NCBI GenBank assembly: GCA_036936605.1
Contig: JAUPFV010000005.1
Coordinates: 122,196,453 to 122,260,452, forward strand
Direction: 5' to 3'
Origin: Limnanthes douglasii subsp. nivea
Taxonomy: Eukaryota > Streptophyta > Magnoliopsida > Brassicales > Limnanthaceae
Length of the DNA: 64,000 bases
Below the pieces are notes generated by a model. That model had not been told where the DNA came from, searched no databases, and worked only from the letters and a program-made list of their open reading frames with translations. Of this stretch, positions 23,320-34,849 are shown piece after piece. Numbering within the stretch: position 1 is the first letter of the stretch; each line of letters starts with the position of its first letter. Both the position numbers and the translations under genes were made by a program.

Positions 23320-23474
23320 AAATGACAAAGAAATTTTATATATAAATCGGTTATAAGGGTACCTCATTGAAACCTTCTTGCACTTTCAGGGTACGAAATA
23401 CTGTACCACTGATTTTTACACAAGTTTAAATAAACATACAAACGTTTACCTTCATTCCAAGTACAACTTAAGAT
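23320..23474 (-). mobile_element. Detached 3' untranslated piece of gypsy B1
   Basis: Read on the minus strand from 23474 it gives AAGTTGTACTTGGAATGA, which completes the integrase C-terminus interrupted at 33564 (WNIEHL / KLYLE stop). The rest resembles the 3' region of B2 at 58530-58625 (ATCAGTGG, GTACCCT, AAGGTTT). It shows that A1 landed in the last codons of B1. Confidence 0.8.
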
Positions 23475-24129
23475 TGATAAGGGGGGGATTCCCCCAAATA
23501 AGTACGAGAACTAGAAGTAGCACCGCGAACTTGGATTATGACAAGCAATGAAGAAAAAAACGAGCTCTACGGCGTTGACGAGCTCAAAGGCAGATCGAGA
23601 TCGAGGATAAATACGCCATTGATGAGCTCAAAGGCCTATCAAGCTCTTCAGAAGACCAAGCTCGAAGAAAAATACATCATTGATGAACTCAAGAGCAGGT
23701 TGACATTAGAGAAAGAGTTGATCGAAAGGATTGGGAACGCGATGAACAGATGATCAATATTGAGTGAGGACCTGAAGAGGATAAGTTGACCATATGACCA
23801 GTGAGCTCGAATTCTGCAAACCATAGCAGACCTAATTGTGTTTAAGGCGTAGCCCAGCTCGGCTTGAAGTATAGATTAGACTTAGCGTTTTCTTACTTGT
23901 TATATAAACACACGTGTTGACCCTTGAGTCAAACCGTGTTAGTTATTTGTTCCACAATTATAGGGATAGTGATGTTAGTGGGATAGTGGCGCTTAAAGCG
24001 CAAACATATGTAATTGCTCACTGATTTTTGTATTATAAATAGGGAAGACCTATCTACGAATAAAGTGAGCTCTTTCTTGACTAAAATTCTAAAAACTACA
24101 GTGTGGTAGCATTTGTTACTCCTGTAAAA
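23475..24129 (+). repeat. 5' LTR of A1
   Basis: Near-identical to 32901-33563 over its whole length. TATA box TATTATAAATAGG at 24031, about 95 bp before the LTR end. A repeated GACGAGCTCAAAGGC-type word lies in its first third. An ORF-like frame at 23538-23753 is LTR sequence, not a gene. Confidence 0.92.
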
Positions 24130-24132
24130 AAT

Positions 24133-24150
24133 TGGCGCCGTCTGTGGGAA
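24133..24150 (+). promoter_or_regulatory. Primer binding site of A1
   Basis: TGGCGCCGTCTGTGGGAA three bases after the LTR end. The identical 18-mer follows the LTR of B2 at 52858, so both families use the same tRNA primer; I do not name it from memory. Confidence 0.75.
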
Positions 24151-24167
24151 TTACTTAACCAATCACC

Positions 24168-25530
24168 ATGGTAGTCACGAGGTCAGGAATCGAGAGAGAC
24201 AACCAGGAAACTAGCGAAACGACAACACACCAGAGAATAATTGTAAGTCAGCCGGCACGGTAAGGCATGTTATATTCCATCCCCGTACCTTATCAAGAGG
24301 GTAATCTCACGGCACCCCTAGGGGAAGTGGTGACAGAGGGACCAATAATTCGGCCTGCGGTCATTTCCAGGGAAGAGGTGTATCTCCATCAGCCGGTGGA
24401 TGCGTCAGAGACTCACAGAACTGTGGAAGTCATGCCGATAGGTGACTCAGTGGTCCTCCAACTAGAACAAAGGATCCAGAATCTCCAAGAGGAGCAATTG
24501 AAAATAGTGTTTGAGTGAAACACAAGGGAACAAGCCAAAGGGACGAGTAAGACTCTTCAACCATCTGGACTAGAGGCGAGCAAAGTTAACAGAACATATC
24601 GCTCGTCCAAACGAGATGATAAGCAGGAAGGTGAAGGTGAGAGAGGGGGCAAGAATCGTTGTAGAGAACTGCGTGACGAGGTGAAACAGACATTAACCAA
24701 GCGAGCTTGGGAGAATGAGGACCTCCGATACAATCTGATCCGCTCAAATTTGTCGGCTTACATATTGAAAGAATCACCATTCTCTGAGAAGATTTATTAT
24801 GTTATAAGATTTGTTCATGTTATAAATGTTTTGCTAGATTTGGCCGAAAACATGACAGTGGCTTCCTTGAAACGGGGGCTCGACCGAAGACGGGAACTAT
24901 ATTCAGATCTCATCAAGTTCCCTACTAAGAACATGGGGGACCTACTCGCAAGAGCAGATATCTTTATCAGGGTCGATGACGCCATAAGGGGGGGGGGGAT
25001 CACCTGAGCGGTGTGAGTTGGATTCCAAGGACGGTGGAACACAATGAAAAAGGATTGAGGAGCAACCAAGGAGGGATTATAACCGAAGACTCCAACAACT
25101 CGATCAACCGAACAGGCGCTTCACCCCGTTGACTGAGGCCACTTCAGTAGTTTATGATCGAACCAAAGGGCGTACGAGGTACCAAGAGCCGCGCACAATG
25201 AGCGCGCCAGGGTTTAAACGATCTAATCGGTATTATTGTGCATATCATCACGATCATGGACATACAACGGATGAGTGATGGAAGTTAGGAGAAGAAATTC
25301 AGCGTCTGATAGACAATGGCGAGCTGGTCCAATATATCAAACGATCTCAACCAGATCGAAGTGAAGAAGTTTCTTCTCCAAACACTCACAAACCGGCCAC
25401 TAGAGAAAATCTAGAAGCAAACAAGCAACAGTGGCTACTGACCATATCAGGGGGGAATTTGATTGCAAGTCAAGGGTCTACTCAAAACAAGCGAGCTAAA
25501 AGTGAGTTCGACTTTATGAAATAAATGAAA
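24168..25530 (+). pseudogene. gag: gag of A1, broken
   Basis: Starts MVVTRSGIERDN at 24168, with in-frame stops at 24261 and 24516 and shifts after that. Part of the central gag domain seems deleted around 24780-24810, where the frame passes from KESPFSEKI to NMTVASLKRG. A degenerate zinc-knuckle-like motif (YYCAYHHDHGHTTDE) lies near 25235. A run of nine G at 24989 is a likely slippage site. Confidence 0.75.
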
Positions 25531-25589
25531 ATTTTTATCGAAACTACAGAGACCCAGTAGCTGATCTCACATATAATGATGATGACCTC

Positions 25590-26060
25590 AGAGGTGTCAG
25601 TTTACCACATGAGGACGCCTTGACTGCTCACTTAGACATTGGCGGGGTAATGGTAACACGCGTACTGGTTGATGGAGGAAGCTCGACAAATATTATTTTC
25701 AAAAGCAGCTTTGATCATATGCAGAACGTGCCACCATACCGACCTACTCAGCGGATATTGGTTGGTTACGAAGGAAAATCCTCTCAATGTGTTGGGGAGG
25801 TGGAGCTGTTAGTAAAGGTGGGTCACGAAGCTACGAATAAGGAACTAAAAACTATGTTCTTAATTTCCGACGCGCGGAGCCCTTACCATGCAATAATTGG
25901 GCGTCCATGGCTGCATAGGATGAAAGCGACGTCGTGCACATTTCGACAATGCATTAAATATCTGGTAGGCAGCTTAGTAGGAACAAAATGGGGCAGCCAA
26001 AGGACTGCGCGAACTTGCTACGCAATCTCGTCGGATCCGTCCAAACCTATCCAATAGCAA
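25590..26060 (+). pseudogene. Aspartic protease region of A1
   Basis: Open frame 25620-26057 with the active-site motif VLVDGGSSTNII, in which Gly replaces Thr of DTGS, as in many plant Tat/Athila elements. A second conserved block is YHAIIGRPWLHRMKA. Neighbouring frames are interrupted. Confidence 0.8.
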
Positions 26061-26399
26061 TTAAATGGCGAGGGAGGCGTTTCACAAGCAATTTTCTATC
26101 TCACCTCGCCAGATCCAGTGGATGATCCCCGAGAAAATGATGATTCTGTTACTACAGATACTACAACAATGGATACGATCATAGCCGACAGTAGAATGCT
26201 TCGATTGGGAAATGAGCTATCTCAAGACTCAAAGGTACGTTTCATAGATTTATTAGCAAAAACTTTAGATGTATTTGCTTGGGAGGCAGTTGATGTTTCG
26301 GTAGTAAGCCCTTCAATCATAAGCCATTAATTGGCTATCAACCCTTGTGCCAAACCTGTGCGGCAGTAAGCTGGGCATTTTCAGCTGAGAAACAGGTTG

Positions 26400-27430
26400 C
26401 TATATTAACTGAGGTAAGCAAGCTAACTCGTTTGGGGCATATCCGGAAAGCAAGGTACTCAATCTAGATAGTCAACCCGGTTCTTGTCCGAAAGAAGAAT
26501 AGACAGTGGAGAATGTGCGTGGACTTTACCGATTTGAACCAAGCACGCCCTAAGGATGCTTTCCCGTTACCAAGGATAGATCAGCTGGTTGATTTGACTT
26601 CGAGTTGCGAATTTCTATCCTTTATAGATGCATACTCGGGGTACAATCGAGTCTGCATGCACCCATCCGATCAGTAGCACACAGTCTTTAAAACCAATAG
26701 AGGTCTCTATTGTTATACAATTATACCTTTTAGGTTGAAGAATGCAGGATCGACATATCAACGACTGATAAATCACATCTTCCAAGACCATTTGGGGCAA
26801 CATCTGGAGGCATATAGTGACGTTATGATCATTAAAACCCATGAAGAAGCGTAGCACCTCAATACATTACAGGTCGTTTTCGATTTATTACGTAAGTTTA
26901 ATCTTAAGCTTAACCCGGATAAGTATTCTTTTGGTGTTCCTTAAGGTAGGTTTTTGGGCTATGTGGTAAGTCAACAAGGTATTGAGGCATATCCCGTTCA
27001 ATTAAACGCGATTCTACATATGGAACCACCAAATAATGTCAGAGAAGTGCAGTGTCTTACATGAAGGTTAGTAGCCCTTTCGAGGTTTATATTTCGCGCA
27101 TCAGACAAGAATCATCACTTTTTTGAACTATTGCGGGGTGCTAAGAAGATCTCCTGGATAGAAGAGTGTGTCGAAGCTTTTTTCGAGCTCAAGTAGTACC
27201 TCACATCCCCTGATATGTTATATGCTCCTACTCCTGAAGAGCCCTTATTTATTTATCTGGCAGTATCACCCTTTGCTGTTAGTTTGGTTCTCATGCACGA
27301 TCAGAAAGGAAAACAACGCGCGATATATTACAGAAGTAAAACACTAAGAGACGCGGAGACGAGATATCTAAACGTTTAAAAACTCGCTTTGAGCTTAGTT
27401 GTTGCAGCTCGACGAATGAGGCTGTATTTC
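26400..27430 (+). pseudogene. Reverse transcriptase of A1, decayed
   Basis: Blocks in order: RQWRMCVDFTDLNQA, FPLPRIDQLVDLT, SFIDAYSGYNRV, then the catalytic box, which is AYSDVMII instead of YVDD, then LNPDKYSFGV, LGYVVSQQGIEA and IYLAVSPFAVS. There are several in-frame stops (about 26675, 26853, 26943, 27061). It cannot be functional. Confidence 0.88.
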
Positions 27431-27478
27431 CAAGGGCATATAATTACGGTGTGAATAGCGTATCCTCTACGAACAGTA

Positions 27479-28072
27479 TTGCAGAAGCCAGATGTTTCTG
27501 GCATGTTAACCAAATATTGTATCGAGCTCGGTGAGTATGACATCTGTTTCGAGCCGCGCATAGCTATAAAGGGACAAACAGTTGCATATTTCTTAGCAGA
27601 GTTCAGCTCATCCATGGGAGAACAGTTTGAGATAAACGACAGAGAAGCGGATAAGCTCGACCAATGGATCATTGAGGTCGATGGTGCATCTTCTACTTCA
27701 GAAGGTGGTGTATACATTATACTCCAAACTCCAAGTGAGGAGGAGGTCAAACACGTTGTATGTTTTTATTTTCCGGCAACAAATAACGCCGCAGAATATG
27801 AGGCCGCCCTTTGCGGCATGAAGCTGGCTTTGATATGTGGAGCTCAAAGTATGAAGATCAGATCTGACTGGCAGTTGGTGTTTAATCAGGCACAAGGTAT
27901 TTATGATGTCAGGGAAGATGGTATCAAGGAATATCTTGTGATACTCAAGGAGTATGAGTCTAAATTCACTAGCGTGCTTTATAAGCAGATCCCACGAAGG
28001 GATAATTCGGTAGCTGACATATTAGCTAAGGCCGCAGCTTCAGGAGAGCATCCAACAATTTTATTCCAATAA
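27479..28072 (+). CDS. RNase H region of A1, open frame
   Basis: An uninterrupted 197-codon frame covers the end of the RT-linked RNase H (MLTKYCIELGEYDI) and a second RNase H-like domain with WIIEVDGASSTSEGG, NAAEYEAALCGMKLAL, RSDWQLVFNQ and NSVADILAKAAA. A second RNase H after the gypsy one is a mark of the Tat lineage. It is part of the polyprotein, not an independent gene; its openness is probably chance in a decaying copy. Confidence 0.8.
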   Translation: MQKPDVSGMLTKYCIELGEYDICFEPRIAIKGQTVAYFLAEFSSSMGEQFEINDREADKLDQWIIEVDGASSTSEGGVYIILQTPSEEEVKHVVCFYFPATNNAAEYEAALCGMKLALICGAQSMKIRSDWQLVFNQAQGIYDVREDGIKEYLVILKEYESKFTSVLYKQIPRRDNSVADILAKAAASGEHPTILFQ

Positions 28073-28159
28073 CTCTCCGCGACAGAGCTCATATCAGCAG
28101 TTGCAACAGTCAATTCAATCACTAATGACGAGGACTGGCGGACTCCATACTTTCGATAG

Positions 28160-29800
28160 TTGAACCAAGGAACATTTCCTACAAGTAAAAGTGAAGCTCG
28201 CGCGTTGCAGAGTAGAGCAGCCAAATACTGTGTCCTCGACAATAATCTGTATAGGAAAAGTTCAGCCAGACCTCTGATCCGCTACCTTGACCGTGCTGAA
28301 GCTAGTCCTGTACTGGCTGATTTGCACTTAGGAGAAGCAAGGGCTCATTTTGGACACCGGACACTGATTCGTCGTTTTCTCCTCGCCGGGTACTATTGGC
28401 CTGAGCTAGCAAGTGATGCTGAGAATCTGGTATTGCAATGTCACAAATGTCAAGAATATTCGAACACGCGGCATAGACCGAGCGAGCCCATGCAGAACAT
28501 CCCCGTACCATGTCTGTTTGATAAATGGGGAATAGATCTGGTAGGTCCTTTGCCAATGGTCATAGGCAAGCGACAGTTCCTTATCGTGGCAGTGGATTAC
28601 TTTTCAAAATAGGTTGAGGCTAAAACCCTGTTCAGAACACGCGCTAGGAGGTATGTGATTTCATCCATAATCAAATTCTGACCCGATATGGAATTCCACG
28701 GATTATAATGACAGATAACGACCCACAATTCCAAAATTCAATCCTTACCAAACTTCTGCAAACGATATGAGATTCTCCAGCACTTTTCCACCCCTTACTA
28801 CCCTCAAACAAATGTGAAGAGTTTTAAGAATGCTCGGGGGTGATTTTGTGATACGAAATCCTTTGTTTAGAGTCTCTTTCGAGAGAGAGAAAAAGAGAAT
28901 TAGGTTAAGTAGAGAGAGGAAGTAATATTCTATTCATCCCGGGATCTGTGAAGAAGCGTGTGTGGTCCTTTTATAGTACAATTACGGGTCCCACACGCTT
29001 TAATTCCCATTTATTACACTTTTGGTCCCTACATCTTTTCATCTTCTCATAATGGCTACTTCTTTAGTAGTCTATACAATTTTCCCTTAATACAATTTCT
29101 TCATTACAATTCTCTCCTATCATACTTCTTCTTTACAAATCTCTCCTATTATATTTCTTCCTTACAAATCTCTCCTATTATATTTCTTCCTTACAATTTT
29201 ACCATGTCTTTTATTCTCCCTCATCAAAATGGACAAGTCAAAGTGACTAACATAACACTATTATAAGGGCTTAAGAAAAAGTTTGAGGGAGCTAAAGATA
29301 AATGGTTGGACAAATTGGCTGAGGTCCTATGGGTGTACAAAATAACCCCTCGCTCCACAACAGGCGATACACCATTTTCTTTAGTATACGGTGCAGAGGC
29401 ATTTATTCCAGCAGAGGTCATAGTACCAAACCATAAGTTGAGCACTACAAAGATGAGGCAAATCTTGTAGTTAGATCAACATCCCTGGATCTGATAGACG
29501 AGCGATAAGATCAGACTAGAGTCCGAGCAGAACATTATCGAAGTCTTTTGAGGGGATGCTTTAATTCTTGTCTGAAGCCACCCTCATTCAAAATGGGAGA
29601 TTTAGTCTTGAAGAAGGTGTTTCAGGGCTCCGGTAGAGGAACGGGTGGCAAGCTAGGGCCAAATTGGTAAGGCTCATACTCAGTTATATCAACAGGGCAC
29701 CATGGCGCGTAGAGATTAGCGGTTCAAGATGGTCGAGAACTCAAGAATCCTTGGAATGTTAATCACCTAAAGTTGTATCGTCAAAAGTTTTAAGATGTAA
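28160..29800 (+). pseudogene. Integrase of A1, split by a solo LTR
   Basis: 28160-28612 carries the HHCC finger (HFGHRTLIRRFLLAGYYW, CHKCQ) and the start of the core (KWGIDLVGPLPMVIGKRQF). The core continues to ILQHFSTPYYPQTN at 28813. It resumes at 29227 with NGQVKVTNITLL and FSLVYGAEAFIPAEV, and the C-terminal part at 29580-29795 (GDLVLKKVFQGSG, LGPNW, NPWNVNHLKLYRQKF). The intact reading in A2 (63345-63635) shows the gap is an insertion. Confidence 0.85.
28815..29226 (+). mobile_element. Solo LTR inserted in the A1 integrase
   Basis: 412 bp starting TGAAGAG and ending CTCATCA, flanked by the 5-bp duplication AAATG (28810-28814 and 29227-29231). It contains a TATA-like CCTTTTATAGTA near 28968 and short direct repeats (CTCTCCTATTATATTTCTTC) near 29130-29185. 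It has no internal domain, so it is probably the product of LTR-LTR recombination. No relative is in the window. Confidence 0.8.
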
Positions 29801-30405
29801 AGATGCACTCTTTTTCCTCTCTGATGGCGCGAGGAGGTTTTTTAATGAGGCATCGAGGAACAACTCTATGAATTTTTTCAATATAAGTTATGATTTCCCC
29901 AATGTGTGTTTGTGCAAGTTTTATCCTTATAACCAGCGAATGGGTCAATACCACTCCATATTTGGCTATGCAACGACCAGACCGAGTCTAGACTAAGTGT
30001 CTATAAACACGAACGGGCTGATTGGCCACGCCTACGGGCTAGGTAATGGCCATAATGTGCCTATACTTTGTACTGGGTATATTAGCAAACTGGTCAAAGA
30101 CCAAGTCTGAGCAGACTACCAAATAGGGTCCATGAGACCTCGCCGTGAAAATGCTATTATGACACAAGTTGTCTAAGCTACGCAATGAGCCCTACTAAGC
30201 TCGGGGTTATAAGGATCTCCAGAAATCTCAGCAAACACATATTCCACAATTGACAAAGAATGTTTATAGCAATAACTAAGGTAAATCATGCATCAATTCA
30301 AATATATTTTAAATAAATAAACTCAAGTGTTGCAAGCAGTACGACAAGTTTTAACAACAAAAAATAAGGAAATTAGTCCAACAGAATAACACAAGTAAAT
30401 ATTTA

Positions 30406-32337
30406 TTACTTAGAACTACTAGGTGGCAGTCGTTTGGAAGGATCAACAGAAGTATGAGTTTCTGTGTTCTTTTGAGGGGTCACGTTCGAGCTCGGTGCTT
30501 CAGACTCTGCTAGATGGGCAAGGGAACCCAAGTTCATGCCAGGATTCAAGGCTATTAGTTCTGCAATGGTATTCTTGTTTTTCTTGGTAATCATATTTGT
30601 TGCAACTGTAAACACTTGCATTTTCCTTTCTTCAGCAGCTTCTTCTACCTTTGCCTGCCACTGTTGCCGCTCTCGTTCGAGTTGTGCACGCTCCTCCTCC
30701 ACTTCTTTGCTCAACTTGCTCACCTTAACAGTCAGAGCTGCAATTCGATGTGCTTGTTCCTCTACCCTTTCCGCCTGATTTTTGGTCATATCCGGCAAGT
30801 TTGTGTTTTGTGCGTACAGATCGTTATTCCTCTTTAACAAATTTTTGTTCTGGTTCAGTACTAATTTATGGCTTTCAGATACAGTTGCTAGCCTCTGATC
30901 GTTGCTTTTCGCAGTCTCATGCAAGGAGGTAACTACCTTCTCCAGGTTGGCTTTTGCTTCTAAGGCCTCATGCTTGAAGGTCTTGGCCTATGTATAAGCA
31001 TGCCTCAAGTGGATGACCTCAACAGTGTTGTGCTTAGTTGAGCCAAAAAAACATGGCTTTTGGTTTCCATTTTTCCATGGCAGTTATGTAAGCGGAGGAC
31101 ATATTTTGATATCCCAGCACAAAGGAGTTATGGTGCATCTGTATACAAACAAGAATGTTAGATGTAATTTTTGAAATCGTTAACTTAACATGTAGTGATT
31201 TTTACCTCGATCGACAGCTCAGTTTGCCTTTGTAAGATCTCTGCAAGATCTCTTTTTCAGTTTGCTCGATAGTTTTTCCTTTGTTTTTTGCAGCATCATT
31301 CCCTTGCTCGCAAGAGAGACCAGGAGCAGAGGATGAATCCCTAGTTTTACAAAAAATTTGGGTTACTTGAGACACTGTAAGCCGGATGCAAGCGTTGTTC
31401 TTCTCGCGGAGGTTTTTCTTTAAAAATGATCTGAGGCGATCTATGGTAGCTTCTGAACCATTTTCCATTCTCAATTCTCCTTCTTCTATGATACTGAGCT
31501 CGGGAATCGACCACAACCCTGATTTCAAGTAGTTGTATCATGTGAACAGTCGTTTAGTTACTTATTGCCAAGCTTCAAAAACTAAGCTACTAACTATAAT
31601 CAAAGGGTACACGTAGTTTAGTGGTATCCCTTCTTTCCATCATTTCTGATTGGACAGTTCACCTGAAAGAAATTTTTTTATAATATTATACAAGAGTTCG
31701 TGCAAATTTTTATCTCATGTAACCTAGTAATACTTACAATTTTTCATCCATTTTCTTTCTAGTTGAAGGTTTAAGGTAGGGGTGCTATGTTCCCAATTAC
31801 GCGACACAAACACGAAAGAGTGTTCCAGTTCCTATCAGAGGGAGGGAGTTCAACAATTTTCTTAATCCCTTTAAAGTGGGTGTAGAAGAAAGGAGTCTTG
31901 GCCAATTTTGTTACATTAATAACATATAGTAGGTCTGCTAAGCATATTTCAGTATTAAGCAAGCGTGAGCTGAGGATTACACTGAGCAATAGCCTCCAAC
32001 CATTCGCAGACATTTGAGTGGGGCAGATACCGAGCACACTGAAATAATCACAAATAAGCTCGGGAAGTGGTAACCTTAACCCTCAGTCAAATAAAGTGGT
32101 AAAAAGGCAGGTCTCCGTTTCTTGTGTATGATAGGGATGTTCGCCTAGACTGGGAGCCCTAATTGTCACATCCTCAAGGATGCTACATCTATCGTTGAGG
32201 ATGGAAATTCCATCATCGTCTAAGTTAGTGTACTTAGGGGCTATATGAGAGAAATATTTTTTTAAATTGTCGATGTCTTCATATAAGGGCTCCGTAAATT
32301 TGTCGGCTTTACTCTTCGTTGCCCTTTTTGGTGCCAT
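30406..32337 (-). pseudogene. Antisense extra ORF of A1 with introns
   Basis: Reading leftward from the ATG at 32337: a basic start (MAPKRATKSKADK), a conserved piece (NLKKYFSHIAPKYTNLDD), an in-frame TGA after TTLFD (about 32083), and a domain with ICPTQMSANGWRLLLSVI of the 'putative gypsy type transposon' kind. Then come a Ser/Lys-rich linker (31528-31202), an intron at 31205-31139 with GT-AG ends, and a coiled coil (30924-30500; VEEERAQLERERQQWQ) ending PPSSSK at 30406. The same order and introns occur in A2. The function of such ORFs is unknown. The pieces could only be made from an antisense transcript starting near the 3' LTR. Confidence 0.7.
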
Positions 32338-32900
32338 GGTTTTTTTACAAACTACAATTAGGTAAGGATATGAATCAGAATGATTATGATGGTGAGGGAA
32401 AGCGATTCAATTTTGGAAAACGACTACTGATGGAAGTTGGAAACCTTAAATCTAGGGTTCTCTCCAGCATTCAACATAAAATGGTTACTTGATAAGAAAT
32501 ATGTTACCTGAGTAATGCTGAAGAAGATGATAGGAAGCGTCTTGGTTGAAGATGGAGAGAGTTTTCCAGCGATGTTGAAGCAATTTTTTTAAAAAAATTT
32601 ATGATTTTTCTAGTAAAAGGATACAAGTAAGTGTTTAAGTGACTAAACGTTTTTTTCACATAGGCGTGTGAATCGTGATGCCATCAGTTATTTGAAAGCT
32701 ACGCCAGAAAAATGAATCGTCAAATGGTATTTCCAAGAAGCGGGGATGTCAGAAACCGTCACTTGCATCAACGACACGTGTTAGAAAGAAACAGACGCGA
32801 GACGGTTCGGATTACCACTTAGATAAGTAAGGAATTTAATTATTATTTTCATTTACAGGTTTATTAATATTTTAATAAACCTATGAACTAGGGGGATCCC

Positions 32901-33563
32901 TGATAAGGGGGGATTCCCCCAAATAAGTACGAGCACGAGCAGGAGCACCGCGAACTTGGATTATGACAAGCAATGAAGAAAAGGATGAGCTCTACGGTGT
33001 TGACGAGCTCAAAGGCAGATAGAGATCGAGGATAAATACGTTGTTGATGAGCTCAAAGTTATATCAAGCTCTTCAGAAGACCGAGCTCGAACACAAATAC
33101 AACATTGATGAACTCAAGAGCAGGTTGAGCTCGAAGACATCAGGGAAAGAGTTGATCGACTGGATTGGGAACGCGATGAATATATGATCAAGATTGAGTG
33201 AGTACCCAAAGAGGATAAGTTGAGCATGTTACTAATGAGCTCGAGCTCTGCAAATCAAAGCAGACCTTATTGTGTTTAAGACGTAGCCCAGCTCGGCTTA
33301 AAGTAAAGATTAGACTTAGCGTTTTCTTACTGGTTATATAAACACACGTTTTGACCCTTGAGTCAAACCGTGTTAGTTATTTGTTCCACAATTATAGGGA
33401 TAGTGATGTTAGTGGGATAGTGGCGCTTAAAGCGCAAACATATGTAACTGCCCACTAATTTTTGTATTATAAATAGGGAAGACTTATCTACGAATAAAGC
33501 GATCTCTTTCTTGACTAAAATTATAAAGACTGCACTGTGATAGCATTTCTTATTCCCGTAACA
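32901..33563 (+). repeat. 3' LTR of A1
   Basis: Copy of 23475-24129, ending CCCGTAACA. A purine-rich tract (CTAGGGGGATCCC, 32888-32900) directly precedes it and is shared, as its complement, with A2 at 59342-59354. TATA box at about 33465. Confidence 0.92.
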
Positions 33564-34520
33564 AAGGTGTTCGATGTTCCACGGCTGACAAACATCCCTT
33601 TCTTCTTTATCTTTGACCCAATACGCCTCCAGTTTTAACTTATAAGTTACCATGTATATTTTCTCCCAGTTAGTTCCCAATTTACCAAGCCAATTTTATT
33701 TCGTATGCAAAAACATTTTCTCGAGTACCATGTCCCCTATCTTGAATTCTCACCATCTAACTTTAGACGTGTACCTGTTTGTCATCAAAATTTGGTTATA
33801 TAAAGAATTCAATTGTGCTCACCTTCTTTGTTTTACTAAGTCTAACTTAGCATGCTTTCCCTCATCATTTCCCTCCTCGGAATATTCACTAAGCCGATAT
33901 GATCAGAAAACTACTTCAGATGGAACTACAACATCCATCCCATAGACTAGGGCAAATGGAAGTTCTTTAGTTGATGTTCCAGAGGTGGTTCGATATGCGC
34001 ATTGGACTTCTTGTAAGTAATCTTGCAATTTTCCAGCCTTGCCTTCCAAATTATTTTTGACCCCATTAATAATTTTTTGATTATTCACTTTAACTTGGTC
34101 GTTTGGTTGCGGATGGAATGGTGTCGAAAAGCATTATCATATTCCTCAATAAGAATAAAAAAAGCCTCATTTCTTTTTGTTGAATTGTGGCCCGTTGTCC
34201 ATCGTTATTCTCCTCGGAACACCAAAGTGACAACAAATATTAGAGACAATAAACTTAATCACATCTTTGGATTTTGTTCCTGCGATTGGTTCAACCTCCA
34301 CCCATTTGAAAAAATAAGCTACTGCAACTACTGTTGTTTGTCGTCCCCCATATGTCATCTGTGACGGTCCGACCAGGTCTGTACCCCATCAATCAAAATG
34401 TAGTACCTCGAATATCGATTCAAAAGGTACTCATGGTACGTTAATTATATTAGCAAATATTAGACAAGTATCACAACTTTTAACCAACTCTCGGAAGCAA
34501 TTGCGAGCCAGTAATATCCT
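33564..34520 (-). pseudogene. Integrase of B1
   Basis: Core blocks VAYFFKWVEVEPIAGTKSKD, GVPRRITMDNGPQF (34358-34167) and TKELPFALVYGMDVVVPSE (34088-33903), then the C-terminal part (NWEKIYMVTYKLK, WNIEHL) ending abruptly at the A1 insertion. Several frameshifts lie between the pieces. Confidence 0.85.
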
Positions 34521-34849
34521 ATTAAAATAAATTTTTATATAAATGGCTTGTACCTACAATGTGCAGACCCTTCTCCATCGTGTAACTCATATAATATCAT
34601 CTATCATTCATTTTCCCCAAGTCACCAAATTAAAGGCCAGCTAAAATATTTTTTATACAAGACGTCTCCAAGTACCACATAACTGTGTGCCTTGAGCCGT
34701 ATTTTCATTGTCATTGCCTTATCGATCGGCAAAATATCGTTGACTAAAACTTCCTTGATATCGTATCTCTAATATTTTTCTATACTTGTAGAAATTTAAA
34801 ATTCTTCATCTAACCCTTCTACTCGTTCAAACCCCTTTGAAATCGAAGG

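Larger units (their letters stand above)
23475..33563 (+). mobile_element. Full-length Tat-like Ty3/gypsy retrotransposon A1 with antisense extra ORF, 10.1 kb
   Basis: LTRs of about 655 and 663 bp (23475-24129, 32901-33563) start TGATAAGG; the right one ends GTAACA and the left GTAAAA. The target duplication is AAGGT at 33564-33568 and AAGAT, with one change, at 23470-23474. Order: LTR, PBS, gag, protease, RT, RNase H, integrase, antisense extra ORF, polypurine tract, LTR. The extra RNase H with DGASS and the antisense ORF point to the Tat lineage, where such extra ORFs are known. Stops and frameshifts in gag, RT and integrase and a solo LTR inside the integrase make it inactive. Confidence 0.92.

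Noticed and set aside
23538..23753. Charged 71-codon frame
   Set aside because: It lies inside the A1 LTR, which is broken differently in the second LTR copy, so it is not a gene.
30536..30932. Hydrophobic plus-strand frames
   Set aside because: Shadows of the coiled-coil part of the A1 antisense ORF.
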